Of a stretch of 64,000 nucleotides of DNA, positions 37,401-49,519 are shown one piece after another. Position 1 is the stretch's first letter. Each line of letters starts with the position of its first letter. Made by a program: the position numbers and the translations under genes. Origin of the DNA: Panorpa germanica (taxonomy: Eukaryota; Arthropoda; Insecta; Mecoptera; Panorpidae); assembly GCA_963678705.1 (NCBI GenBank), contig OY783205.1:28263034-28327033 (forward strand), in the 5' to 3' direction. The notes under the pieces were generated by a model. That model ran no database searches. It worked only from the letters and a program-made list of their open reading frames with translations, and was not told the DNA's origin.

Positions 37401-40400
37401 AGATACTCCCTTATTACAAATATGAAATACAACAAAAATTAATGGTTCGTTTCATGAAAACAATAACTAATAAGCGTATGTTATTATTTTCTATTTTAGG
37501 ACCGAAAGTTTCAAGAACTCGTTTTAGGAGATACTCGTATCAATTTATGGTGGAACCTGAATCAATAATTCCGTGATACAAACATTTGATTACAAATTAG
37601 ATGACGGTAGATATTTGTAATGCGTTAGGGATTCCGATCCGAGAAACTGATATTTGTACGGGAACATTATTTATTAAAGAGGAAAGGTAAAATAATATCA
37701 ATTCTTTATTGATCAAAAACACGGCCCTTAACTTACAGTTTAAAGCTCCAGATAGAGATCAGTTATGTTATAATAGTTTAAACTAATAAAAATCGGACAA
37801 ATTGGTGAACGTCACTTCGAATTCAGGTGGTAGCGTTTGAGTATACAACAAACTACCAGACTATTGATATATAAATTTTCTGTAGACTGTATTTTCAATA
37901 TTTATATACATATATTTAACCTACTCGTATATATACAAGAGATGAGGACGTATTTCAAGTTGATTAAATTTCGATAAAGGTAATAAATTGAAAGCTTAAA
38001 TGAATTGGTAACTTATAAAAATATAAAGCTTTTATTCCATATCCGAACAATACGGAAATAGGTTAAAGCTTTTCGTTAAATAATAAATGTAGAATAACGA
38101 CATTATAGTCCTATATGTCATAAAAGCCATTACTCGAACAAGTGCGGTGAGTACGAGTATATCGTATGTTCAATCGTTGGCCAAGTTATAATGCCTTAAA
38201 ATGAGACTGACCTTTATAAGATATTATCCGAACATTTGCAAATAATACCCATTATGATTTCACTGTATTGAGCTCTAGATTTAACCCATGTCATTTTGAG
38301 CTAACTTCTTGTGAGGTTATTATATTACTCTTGTAGCTCAGTTTCACGTGATATATTACACCGACTTTTACCGTACACTGCTAAAATATCTGAACGAATA
38401 TCACACAATATATTTCAACACTTTTTACGAGTTTATTATCTAATGCACTAATATAAATATGTAAATATTTAACCCGGGATATAAGCCCGTTTACAAGCAC
38501 AAATAGAGTGTTAAATCTCATGTTTGTTACTGAGCTTTGCCACTAGAGGGTTGTAAATACAAAATGGCGTCCAAACTTCTCATAGTAGTTTATGACAACG
38601 TGATAAGAAAACACACGGAGCACAAAAGTGTTGTCCCGACAATTCAGTTGTACGATACATAAATATACCTTATAGCGCTTCCAGCCAGCCGTTATGTTAT
38701 GTTCCAACGTACGACGACTACAAGTACGAGAGCACATGCTTAGCTTGGCTGTTTCTAGAACTTTCTTATTGTTTTCATATTGTTGTAATATCAATACTAC
38801 CAACCATCGTGGCTTTTATTGTATTTATTCCATTAAGCAAACAATATTAACCCATTTCTTTTATAGCTTCTAAATATTTTAGTATTGTCTACAGTTTTTG
38901 GTGTATAATTGACAACAATATTTGATTTGGTATTAAATTTGTATTATGTAATTATGAAGCTACGTACTTCGTGGAACATTAAAATCATAGATTCATGTAT
39001 CATTTCTTAGGTAACACTTCTAAGAGTTTGTCATAAATAAATATTATAAAATTTATGACAAACCCTTAGAAATGTTACCAGTCATATAAAAAATGGAATT
39101 TAACTAGATAATATAGCAATATTAATTTTCAAAAGTTATTTTTGCGGTTCCCACTCATTAAAAATCAGTGAAAATGTAGATACGTTATTCATCTAACTAA
39201 TTGCAGCTTTAGACTTTGATTCGCGTTTATAGTTACTTACATAAAACGATTTAAATTTAAAAAAACATGGTTTTTTTAATAATATTTAACCTGCTATATA
39301 GTATCGCCATCTATATTTCGCGAGAAAAATTGGCCAAGTATCGTTTCACCTTAATAACAAATTTTCTTATTATATTACTGCCACTTTAACTATTAGCTTA
39401 TATCTTGCATTAATTGTAACATGATAATTTCGTGTATTGTTGATTTATAATTGTGTTTATTATTTCATTGCCAACCATTGGCATAAGATGTAAGAGTATA
39501 CGACCTAACTACCACAGCTATTCGGAGTACAAAACACCTTCTTGATTTGGAAACTTCGTGGTATTTATTTTGTCTCGCTGCTTGGTGGCAAAGAAAGCTA
39601 TTAACCAACGTATTAGATAATAAAGACGTCTTTATAACTTCTATCAAATAATGCCTAAACATCTAATGTCGTTATAACATTGCTAGTAACATAGTTGTAT
39701 TTTTTTCACGGTGTACTCCACCATCGCCATTACTGTTTGGCATATTCCTAACTGAACTGAGCAGAAATGAACTGGCTAATACATAGGAACGGGTTTTCGT
39801 TAATTAAATCAAGAACAGAAACCTAGTAACCATTGTTTACACCATATAACGTACCTAAAAGGGAGGACTAGCGGGAGCGGGACGAGACACACTAACGGGA
39901 CACACTAACCGACACTATATTATATTAAATTTGTTCATATTGGTAAAAATAATGGTGACTCAAATGTGCTGCTTCAAGTGGTTCAGATATTACCGTCACT
40001 TACTTGAGAGATGTCGTTACTTCACTTAATTTAATTAATCTTATGTGTACTGCTCTACACACATAGGCATACAGAGAGACACATATGTTCACACACACAT
40101 ATATAGTAATGTAAACAGATTCGTGCATGAATTATTCTAACCGCATATTAATTAAATGTAGTTAATTAGGATTGGTAACGTCACAAAAATAATATCATTA
40201 GTGGTTAGTGTTTGCATACGGTATTACTGCATAGGCGAGGAGCTTGCAACATTTGCGAACACCGTATTTCATCACGATCACTTTCTGAATTATAATTTAT
40301 TAGAGTTTTCCCCCTAGACTGTCCTTTGTGTGTGAATTGAATTTCACTTTAAATTTTATTTCCATTTTTTAATTGAAATATTTAACTCGTTCTATATTAA

Positions 40401-40734
40401 TTTTACAAATAAGAACAAATAATTTTTCAATTAAAGTGACTACAAAAATATATTTTTTTCAACAAAATAAAAAATATTTGACCAACTTTTTTTCAAAATT
40501 TGGGATTTTTTTTTCGATTTGTAAATTAGGTACCAAAGTTAGCCTTAGTTAGTTTTACATATAAAAAAATTTCAACTTTCTAGCACAATTTTTACCCTCG
40601 GCAAAAGCCGCCCCCGTGTCCCCAAATTTTGAATACTTTTTTTAAATATTATATTCAATTATTACAAAATCAAAAATTTGAGCTTTCTCCAAAGTTTGCT
40701 ACCTAAAGTTTCCTAAATTTTGATGTATGTTTGT
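34485..40734. other. Intron, no gene seen
   Basis: AT-rich with the 70-bp palindrome at 39010 and several copies of TACGAGTA between 37367 and 38159. Acceptor-like TTTTAG at 37500 is not followed by a convincing exon. Confidence 0.45.
39010..39079. repeat. 70-bp near-perfect palindrome
   Basis: The left arm GGTAACACTTCTAAGAGTTT continues GTCATAAAT; the right arm is its complement with about three mismatches, ending TTAGAAATGTTACC. The centre is AT-rich. It would fold into a hairpin of more than 30 bp. No target duplication was seen; it could be a tiny MITE or a foldback element. Confidence 0.75.
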
Positions 40735-40994
40735 ATTCAATAGCGTAATACACATACAAAATTTCACCTTTCTATCTTTTTCGAATACAAAGTTATATAG
40801 TAAGAGCCCACTTTTTTCCAGTTTTTCCAAAATTACGGGTTTCCAGGAAATCCGGAGACGCCAAAAGTCTTAGAATTTTTTTCTCTACGAAATAGGGAAT
40901 TTTCAAAAACTTCCCGGGAGCCGTTTTCGAGCTGTCATACAAAATTCAGTACCAAACATATAAGAATATAAATATACACCTGGAACATTATAAT
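40735..40994 (-). repeat. Unclassified interspersed repeat family 2, copy 2 (inverted)
   Basis: Reverse-complement counterpart of 23525-23820. Weak similarity may extend down to about 40470 through T/A-rich sequence. Confidence 0.75.
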
Positions 40995-41465
40995 ATATGA
41001 TTATTTGTAAACGCCACAGGTACCCACAAAAGTACAAATTGAAATTGAATGTAGGTAATAATATGTTGCTATCTTTATCTTTATCTATACGACAAATCTT
41101 ATCTACCTAATTCTAGCCAATTTCGTACGCACAGAACGATTTAAAAATTAACACCATACAATAAACATTCGTTTACGATTTAGGAATTCTATAAAAGGAA
41201 AACATTTGGATATAGTATTAAGACTTGTCGTAAAAAGCAAATGTTAAACAAAACATAAATAAACAAGTACGAGTATGGTCGAGGTTTCCTAAAAGCTTTT
41301 TTACTGCGTTTTGATTTATCTTAAAAACCAAAAACACATATTCATTTTATTCAAACAATAGAAGTATACATTACACTAAAGCATCGATTATATTAATGTA
41401 GAGCAAACAATTTTAATATCAATGAATCGCAGCAATATTGTGCTACAAGCGTACGCTAGTTTTTA

Positions 41466-41540
41466 ACGCGGTTTCAGTCGCGGGACACTGACGTCATGAA
41501 GCGTCGCGACGCGCTTCGAATCGCCAGAACGCCGACTGAG
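41466..41540. promoter_or_regulatory. CpG-dense patch with a perfect CRE-type palindrome
   Basis: Within AT-rich intron, about 75 bp are GC- and CpG-rich. They contain TGACGTCA (41489-41496, the consensus bZIP/CREB palindrome) and the 12-bp palindrome GCGTCGCGACGC (41501-41512). Such a patch could be an enhancer or internal promoter; no TATA box, Inr or coding start could be tied to it. Confidence 0.35.
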
Positions 41541-42503
41541 TGATTTATAATATAGCAAAGAAACAGCCACCCGTTGTCATATGTAAAACACGGATTGCAC
41601 ATATTGCAAGCTTTTGCTGGTGCAGCTAATGGGGTTGGAAACTTTTTTCTTTAAAATTATGTTAAAATTGGGTCAAATTTATTCCTGATTTTTTCCAATA
41701 TCGAATAGTGAACGTTTGTTTTATTTTTTAGTTCGTATACACCTAGCTAAGGTTACCAACCTCTGTACGAAAAATATTTAGTTATTTTATGGCATAAAAG
41801 TTGAATTTAATATAATAAATAATCACTCAAAACTATAACACATACCATTCAGTCGAGTTTTAAACTGGTTGTATTTTTATTTTAATTATAAAATTTTTTA
41901 ATTGATCGTTTTACAATTTATTTACTAGTTAATAAATATTTAGTACACCGCATACGTTTTGATTGGATTTTACGTTGTTAATTAAGTTTAATTTACAGTT
42001 AAATTATAATCGCCTCATATAGTTTCGTTATCATGTAATATTGGTTTTAGAGTATAATAAAAGTCACTTTTATTTTTGCATATATACGAGTATATAAAAT
42101 AGTTTTTATTACAAAAACTTTGTGTTTAAATATTAAATACACCCCTGTACCTCTCTTGAATTTAAGTGGGGTAAATACATAATAAATAGAAGACTACAAC
42201 TTTTGTTGTAAGCTTTTCAAGTTTCATATTATAATATCAACTCTTTCTCCAAAAGATTTATATATTTTTCTAACAAAGCTCTCTCTTGAAAATCTAAAAT
42301 TGTAAAACCCTTATCCTTACAGCTTATTGCAAGAAACATAATTATCCAGAAAGTCACGTATGTATCTTTAAATATAAAAAATATAATTACAGAAAGTTAT
42401 ATTTTACAACATAAAATAAAATTTTCTGTTTGCTTGTATGGTGTGTGCGAGTAATTTATTTTAATGATAAGGTAGACACATGTTTTACCTGCAAATATAG
42501 TTT

Positions 42504-42532
42504 TTTGTGTGTTGTGTTGTGTTGTGTGATGT
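42504..42532. repeat. (GTGTT)n short tandem repeat
   Basis: Several consecutive GTGTT/GTGTGTT units. Confidence 0.8.
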
Positions 42533-42737
42533 TATTTATTTTTATGACATCCCTTGTATATGGTTTATTATGGCCGTGATGGCGAGCAGCGACTGTTTAT
42601 TCAGATATTGATACAAACCGACGGCGCCAAGTTAAATTACACGGTGATTAAATACATCTTTCGAAAATTGTTTTAATTTCAACGACGGTTAGCGTTTAGA
42701 CAAATTATATTTTTTAATAAGCAGACATCTAAATTGT

Positions 42738-42948
42738 TTCTAAAGAAAGAGTGTGAAAATTTCAAAAGGATCGGTGCAGTATATTTTGAGCTAGAGAGGA
42801 CATCGACTCTGAAAAAGCTAAGTGTGAGAGAAACGCGTTATTGAGTTTTTAAGAAAACTTAAAACTCTATATCTCCGACAGTTTTACTCAAATCGACTTC
42901 AAGTTTTCACACAATAAACTTAATATTTTCTACATCAATATAAATAAA
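42738..42948 (+). repeat. Unclassified interspersed repeat, copy 2
   Basis: Second copy of the repeat at 8415-8650, with about 40 bp missing in the middle (the segment containing AACACGAAAGCAGGCCAGAG in copy 1). No terminal repeats or target duplication were seen. Confidence 0.8.
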
Positions 42949-45900
42949 TGAAAAAAATTGAATTACACCCCCCTCCACCCCCTCTTAAACTATAGTCATT
43001 TAGAATTCGAGCCGATGTTCCATGTGCTAGTTTACTGAGAATTATTATAAACTTTGGTTAATAAACTTTAATACCAGTCGACTATAACTGCAGCTTAATC
43101 AATCAAAATACCTTTGTTACATTTTTCATTAATTATCTGTGCTCGGCCTTTGCGAAAACTAACATTGTTTTAACTCTGATAAATTCTTACAACGCTATAA
43201 TACACATTGTCGACAAGTAGCTCGGTAAAAACGTCCTACAAATTATTTTGTAATAATTTTTTAACGTAGCTATATTTATCAATACATATTTTATGTTGTG
43301 ATAATAAAACACATTTTAAAGTTGCATCAAAAACAATAAAAATATATGATACTAGTTTAAAAACAACGAGAAATAAAATAATTTCCAGTATCTATTATTA
43401 TGATATAAATTCTAAAACAATTAAATTTATATTTATAATGATATACATATGTAATAACCAGTGTGATTTTACCTTAATGTAAATGTATATTAATAAATAA
43501 TACACATACGTTTTCCCTGTAGTTTTAAATTACACCCGTGAGTACAATTAACGACATACGTGAATTGTAAATATAATAATTTATATTTATACCTACTCGT
43601 AAATGTGCAACAAAACATTGGATAGTGAATCTAGTCGCTAGAATCTCACCAGCACCACCCTGTACATTAATACAGTGTGTACACAATGTGTATAAACTCA
43701 CTGTTCACTATACACTATAAATTATACAATGAATTTAAAACTATATTCATTTAAGTCATTGCGAACTTTAAATAGAAAAATTTATAACGTTATTTATTTA
43801 TGACTGTAGGACTGTGAAATAAATGGTTGCAGATCGATAAGGGTGAAGCATTTTAAATTACGTCATTATAAAATTATCAGGGATGGCCACACAGGTCGCA
43901 TTGGACGCATTGAATTTATTGTATCACACGTGAAAGGAAAGAGAAGGCATTCAGAAAGACTACTACAAGTTTAGAGGTATTTGTTGACTTCCAAGGTACG
44001 CTTACCACTCAAGAATCAATACAATATTATAATCAGTATTTCTAGTAGCAATTTTTATAAAATTTTGTTAAAAAATTGATTTTGTATTATAGTCAAGTTC
44101 TACAACAACAGAAATGTAGCTCCACCATTATTGTCAACAAAATAAAATCAAGCTTTAAAAACATTTATCAATGATTTGAATACAAAAACAATATACATGA
44201 ATATACTACATGTTAAAGGGTAAACAATAGAACAAAAGGGTAAAAATAACATCCCCCAAAAACATACCCCATCCTATTAATAAGACAAAAATGTACCACA
44301 TATTTAATTAAAACCATTCTTCCAAACGTAATATTTTCAGATAAAATTTATAAACAAAATTTTTATTAAAAGTTTTCAAATTCATTTTCGGACATTAATA
44401 ATCTGGGGTATATTATAAATTTGTCAAGGGTTGGCGGCGACTCACAAAGCAATAGGGGTTGAAGGGTGTCTGTTTCGCAGGGAGGAGATAACACATATCC
44501 AGTGGGTGGTGGTCGTGAAGGGGGAGCGTGGGAGTGGGGACGAGTTATTCGTTTTGAAATCGTTTTACACCAGAATGTTGGTATTTTATGAATTAAGCGT
44601 TTTTGTATAAAACTGTTGAAATATTTAATTAATTTTATTATCTTATAGAAGGTTAATACTGATATTATATTATTGGTATTATAATTAAATGCAATGCTAC
44701 TTGCTTACTTTAATTCGATATGAATAACCAATAGATGGATCAATGTTAGCGCTTTAGGAATTTACCAAACAATTAATAATTGTGTTCAAACTGTATCGCC
44801 ACAAACTGATTAAAATATTGTATATACAAATATACTGACAAAATTTTCGTTTAGATAACATAATCAGTACAGCGTATTGCGTGAACCTAGTCGTTTACAT
44901 AAATTGAACGGACATACACACACACACGTATACACATATTCAAATCAAAACCCTCGTACATTGTTTGATAAAGCTCAATATAAATTTATCCATTTCGGTA
45001 GAACAACCTCACGTCTATGGTTTTACCTTCTCATTGGTACACATAGATGGCAGCATCGATTTAACGCGCGCAAACAAATTGAATTAAAAATGGATTAAAC
45101 GTTAAATATCAATTAAAATAAAAATTGATTTAAACGAATAACATATCAAAAATAAATTAATGAGGTTTTACTGAATATACGTGATATACTGTTGTAATGA
45201 AGTAATGAAGGACATTTGATATTACTTTGTATGTAGAACATTAATCATTAAAGGATTTCAAAAGAATTGCGTTGATAACTCAACGGCAGCGACATATGGG
45301 TTGTAGATAAAGGTTAATTCAGATAACTTTATAACAGCGAGAGCAGACAGTATTCATAAAATGTTAAAGCTCCGTGTAATGGAGACATACATACGTGTAA
45401 TTGTAAAACTGGTCATTATTTTGTACTTTTTAGCGCACAGTTTTTACGTTCTAAAACACGTTAAAAGTGTTTTGTATTTATTCTGTCTGTGAACATAATC
45501 TAAGTTATATTTCATACAAATCGCTTTTAGCTTTAAGGTTGAAACTAAAAGCACTGAGTGGGAATGGAGCTTTACGCCACACCCAATTTAAATCCGGTAC
45601 TGACAATACATTAAAAACATGTCTTTATGTAGTATAGCTTTATTTTACAGCAGCAATCATTGTTTCGCCACACACAAGATCGCTGGTAATCGAAAGTTCA
45701 AAAAAGCTCTGTAAGTCGAGATTTACCTACATGTTGTAAATATCACTTGTTCCATCAAACAATTACTTGCTTAAACTATTAAATAAATATATAAAAAATA
45801 CTACGTTATACGGGAAAGAAAATCAAAACAAAATGATTGTTTTTCACTATGAAAGTTCAAACCATTGTGTGCTTTTTGATCCTAGTAATAATATGAGACT

Positions 45901-48900
45901 TTATTTTTATTGTATAATTTATAACAAACGTTTTTATAAAACAAATCAAATTCAGCTAATTTTTGAGTAAAATGTGTATTTGTTTATTTGATGTATTGTA
46001 TTTTTTATTGTAACGCTATTAGCCATTTGTGCTCGATACTCGTTCATCAATATAACAAACACCGACCCTCCTCCCCACCCACCCACTACCCTCACCGTTT
46101 GTCCACTGGGCGTAGTATTTACATTCTATTTAAACATTCCCATTGTCATAAAAATAAAAGGTATTAAACAGATATACGTAGTTCACTACATTCGAGTAGA
46201 TAGGTATATAGTGCTTTAAATAACGCAGCGCTGTTATGTTGTAAAGCAAGTTTGTTGTATTAATCAAATCAATCAATAAATCAAAGACAAATCATATTTT
46301 TTGGATTAGAACAAAACAAGGTAAAATGAAATTATATTTCTTGAGAAATAAATTGAATTAAAAGAAAGAAATGTTTCTTAGTGGTTCGTATTTTCGGGAC
46401 CTCTGATTAATTAAGTTAAAACCATAAAAAAGAGCTTTGTTTTTTAATAAAAGTTATATTTTGTTTTTAAAAGGTATCGCCTCATTTGAAACACTCTGTA
46501 TATTTCCATATACGTACTATATAATATAATACAACACACGCTGTCATAATGCCTGTACACAACTCACCATCAAAAACTTTATAGACACAGCATATATTTC
46601 TGTTTGAGGGATTACATACTGAATAATGAAATAACCATTATTTAAGATAAATATTCCGACATTGAGCAATATGAAAATTATTCAAAACAACAATAAAGTA
46701 TTTTTATAATCATTCAATAAAATATTTTAACATGTCGATATGTAATTATACTTTATCTTATTTGATAATGGAATCCAATAAATACTCTTACTGCGCCGTC
46801 TTATTATGGTCATTTTCGTACAAACTAACATTACCTGTAGATTATATGAAATTATTTTATATGTAAAAACAGATATAGCTTGTAATAATACCATGCATTA
46901 CCCCGTAATCAAAATAACTTTTAAAACAAGTTCTGACAACGTAAACATTGTAATGACAGCATTGATATCCTATAAGTATCTTCAGCTCGGGTACAGGACA
47001 GGATAAATATTGATAGGCCTGGATTAAACTTACTGTTTTATGATTATTTAATAAACCATCGGTGTTATGTAACTATTGATATTTATTATTTAATATGTAT
47101 AGCTCTTTTTAATATGTATAAATGAATAACATGTATAGTAAAAGAACCTTTATTTATATAACAAACACAGACTATTTTCGAGTAACACGACTATAGCAAA
47201 CTATGAAAAATAATAATCAGTTTTTGTGTATAACGTTTTATAAAATAATTATTTTCAGTCACGATTGTTAAATGCAATGATAATATTTGTTTATAAGCTG
47301 TTAACTATTTTAGTAAGTAAATAATGTAAAGTATCATTCCCAGCTACGTCATTTTCTGCACATGTTTTAATTTTAATTTTAGACTTTATAACAGAAATAT
47401 AAAAGAAGATAGTGCAGTAGTTTTTTTTTAATAGTGTAAGTAAAATTAAATTTCAGGTTCGTGGAAATTTATGAAATAGATATAATTATGTTAAACAAAA
47501 CGCTTTAAGTATATTTAAAATAAAAACTAAAACTAAAACTTCAAAGACTGTATACTCTGTTCTGCGATACCATTTAAGATAAATACATAAAATTAAAATA
47601 AAACTTAAAATTAACAGTAGCTGGAAATGATACTTTACTGTGGTGTATTATTTGTGTGTAACACTAACAACCGAGCAGCGTAACAGCCAATATTACTTTA
47701 TAACGTAACAACAAAACATTCCCAGCAACATTTAATAAGTTGCTTGGAGGTAATATGGCATGTTTACATGAAGCGAAAGAATAATCGATATATTTTTTTA
47801 ATGTAGCACTAACCACTAGCCTTGTGAAAACTATTAGAAAAACAGTGTTTATGAAAAATGTGTTAAAGCTCGGGTGTAGAATGTAGGGTCCTGCGTGTTA
47901 TATTTTATTATGTTTGTATACATAGGGGAAAACTGGAAAAATGGTTTTCCGTCATTATCTGTACTTCACTTTTATACAAACATATATTCAAACACAAAAT
48001 ATTCATTTACTATTTTATTTAAGGTAATCTTCTAGTTAATAAGTAGGGTAATGACGGTAATTACTGGGTTGATCTGTTTATTGGTCTAAATACCTAGATA
48101 GTAATATTATATAATAATTTTAATGATTGAAAAATTGATTAAAATGAATACGCCCCAAGTATGGCTGCTAATTAACAATATTTTAAATTACAAACATATT
48201 TTTAAGGTAATTGTCGAGCTATAAGCCCCATAGGTAGATTATTATAATTGTTTATGAATGATTATCACTGTCTAATGATCCCCAAAATTTGAAGTCAATG
48301 CAACGTCCTCAAGAAGCTAAAATTATCCACTAAAAGTGTGTTAGACAAGGATAGAAGATATTGTAACTCTTTAAGATCGTAACAGTGTAGGAATGTGTTA
48401 TTATCACATTATTACTAACATTGTCTTCTGTAGGTAGTTGTTAGTGCTGCCATCATTTGGCGACAATAACAACCCGTATAATATATACCATTTATATATG
48501 CATCCCCAATATTAATAATCAAACCCTGGGGTATATACTGCAAAGCTTATTATTATACTGTCTACACATTAGCGTAATGAGTAAATTTATATCAGGGACT
48601 GTACCCTTGGGAATTCAGTTACATATAAATACTGAAACATATCTAGAGGGACATGTAACGACCCCTGCGTCAGTGCGCCCCTGCGGTTAAAATACGGCGC
48701 AGTAGGCCTTATGGCTAAATTGTCATTCACGTAAACTAGAGTTTATTTATCCAAATTTATTAGATTTTTATAAATATGTTGTAATTATTCATATAGAGTA
48801 TTGAGGGCTTTAAAGTGACATTCTAAGTAACGCTTTCGCAGATATATAGAGAAAAATTTGGATAAAGTCATTCACTCTGACATGATTGTCTTGCTATGTG

Positions 48901-49071
48901 CAGACAAGTTAATGCATCTTAAGAAGCTCTTTCTTAGGCTTTTAGAATAGCTGTGAAATAATAAAGCAAGACCCATTTAGATTTTTAAATATTACTAAAA
49001 ATTAAAGTAGTGACAAAACCCTCAGCTTCAATATGAAATGGACTTATTGGCAAAGAGCAAAAATTAAGTGA
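42949..49071. other. Intron, mostly featureless
   Basis: AT-rich; the only structured item is the inverted-repeat pair at 47326-47639. Small GC-rich stretches at 44428-44545 and 46060-46110 show no coding pattern. Confidence 0.45.
47326..47639. mobile_element. Possible 314-bp MITE with 22-bp terminal inverted repeats
   Basis: GTAAAGTATCATTCCCAGCTAC (47326-47347) is repeated in inverted form at 47618-47639 with one mismatch in 22 bp. Further, gapped similarity (TTTTAATTTTAATTTTA-like) continues inward. If TA is the target duplication, the element is 47329-47637. There is no coding content, and no second complete copy was found here. Confidence 0.55.
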
Positions 49072-49438
49072 AAAAGTAGTGGCAGGGTTCAGTTTACAGT
49101 CTTCGGTGTGCGGACGTCGTTGATGGTGAAAAGCCCAAGGTCCGAGAAGAGTGTTATCACTTATCTCGAGATTGAGGGTAGACCTTACAGGGGCACATCT
49201 TAAAAGAAATCACTTGGTCCAAGAAGATATGTGCAATTGTGGAGAAGGGGTAGCAGATCCAGAACATTTGATCTTCCAATGTACAGAAACGGAGGTCTGC
49301 ACAAATAATTTGTACATAGTTTTGGCAAAAAGTGGAGTGGTGTTGCCAACGAGTATGCCGGAACTACTAAGATGTCCGAGGTGGCCAGTGTGCTTAGTGA
49401 TAGACAGGATATGGAATATAGCGGATTTAAAAGTATAG
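49072..49438 (+). pseudogene. ORF2 C-terminal fragment, Jockey-like, with a frameshift
   Basis: The last 96 or so residues are open (49130-49438). They include LISRLRVDLTGAHLKRNHLV, then a knuckle C-X-C-X8-H-X4-C (CNCGEG then EHLIFQC), and end DRIWNIADLKV. This is the pattern at the end of Jockey-type ORF2 proteins. Upstream, a different frame (from 49072) reads SSGRVQFTVFGVR and SEKSVITYL, which fits the preceding segment. A one-base shift near 49150-49165 therefore breaks the gene. No reverse transcriptase sequence is left. Confidence 0.72.
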
Positions 49439-49519
49439 GTGTAATATTAAATGAAATGTAAAATGTAATTAAAATGAATTAAAAAGGGCGAATAAACGAC
49501 CATGGTATTATTAAAAAAA
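49072..49519 (+). mobile_element. 3' tail of a second, Jockey-like non-LTR retrotransposon
   Basis: A short retrotransposon remnant runs from about 49072 to an A-run at 49511-49519. It contains the end of an ORF2 (next entry) and a 3' UTR of about 80 bp. It is unrelated in sequence to the family at 10721. I could not find a target duplication, so the 5' end is approximate. Confidence 0.7.

Noticed and set aside
37480..37576. Acceptor-like TTTTCTATTTTAG followed by a short open stretch
   Set aside because: No donor bounds it, stops come quickly, and the peptide does not match the second half of an Ig V-set domain.
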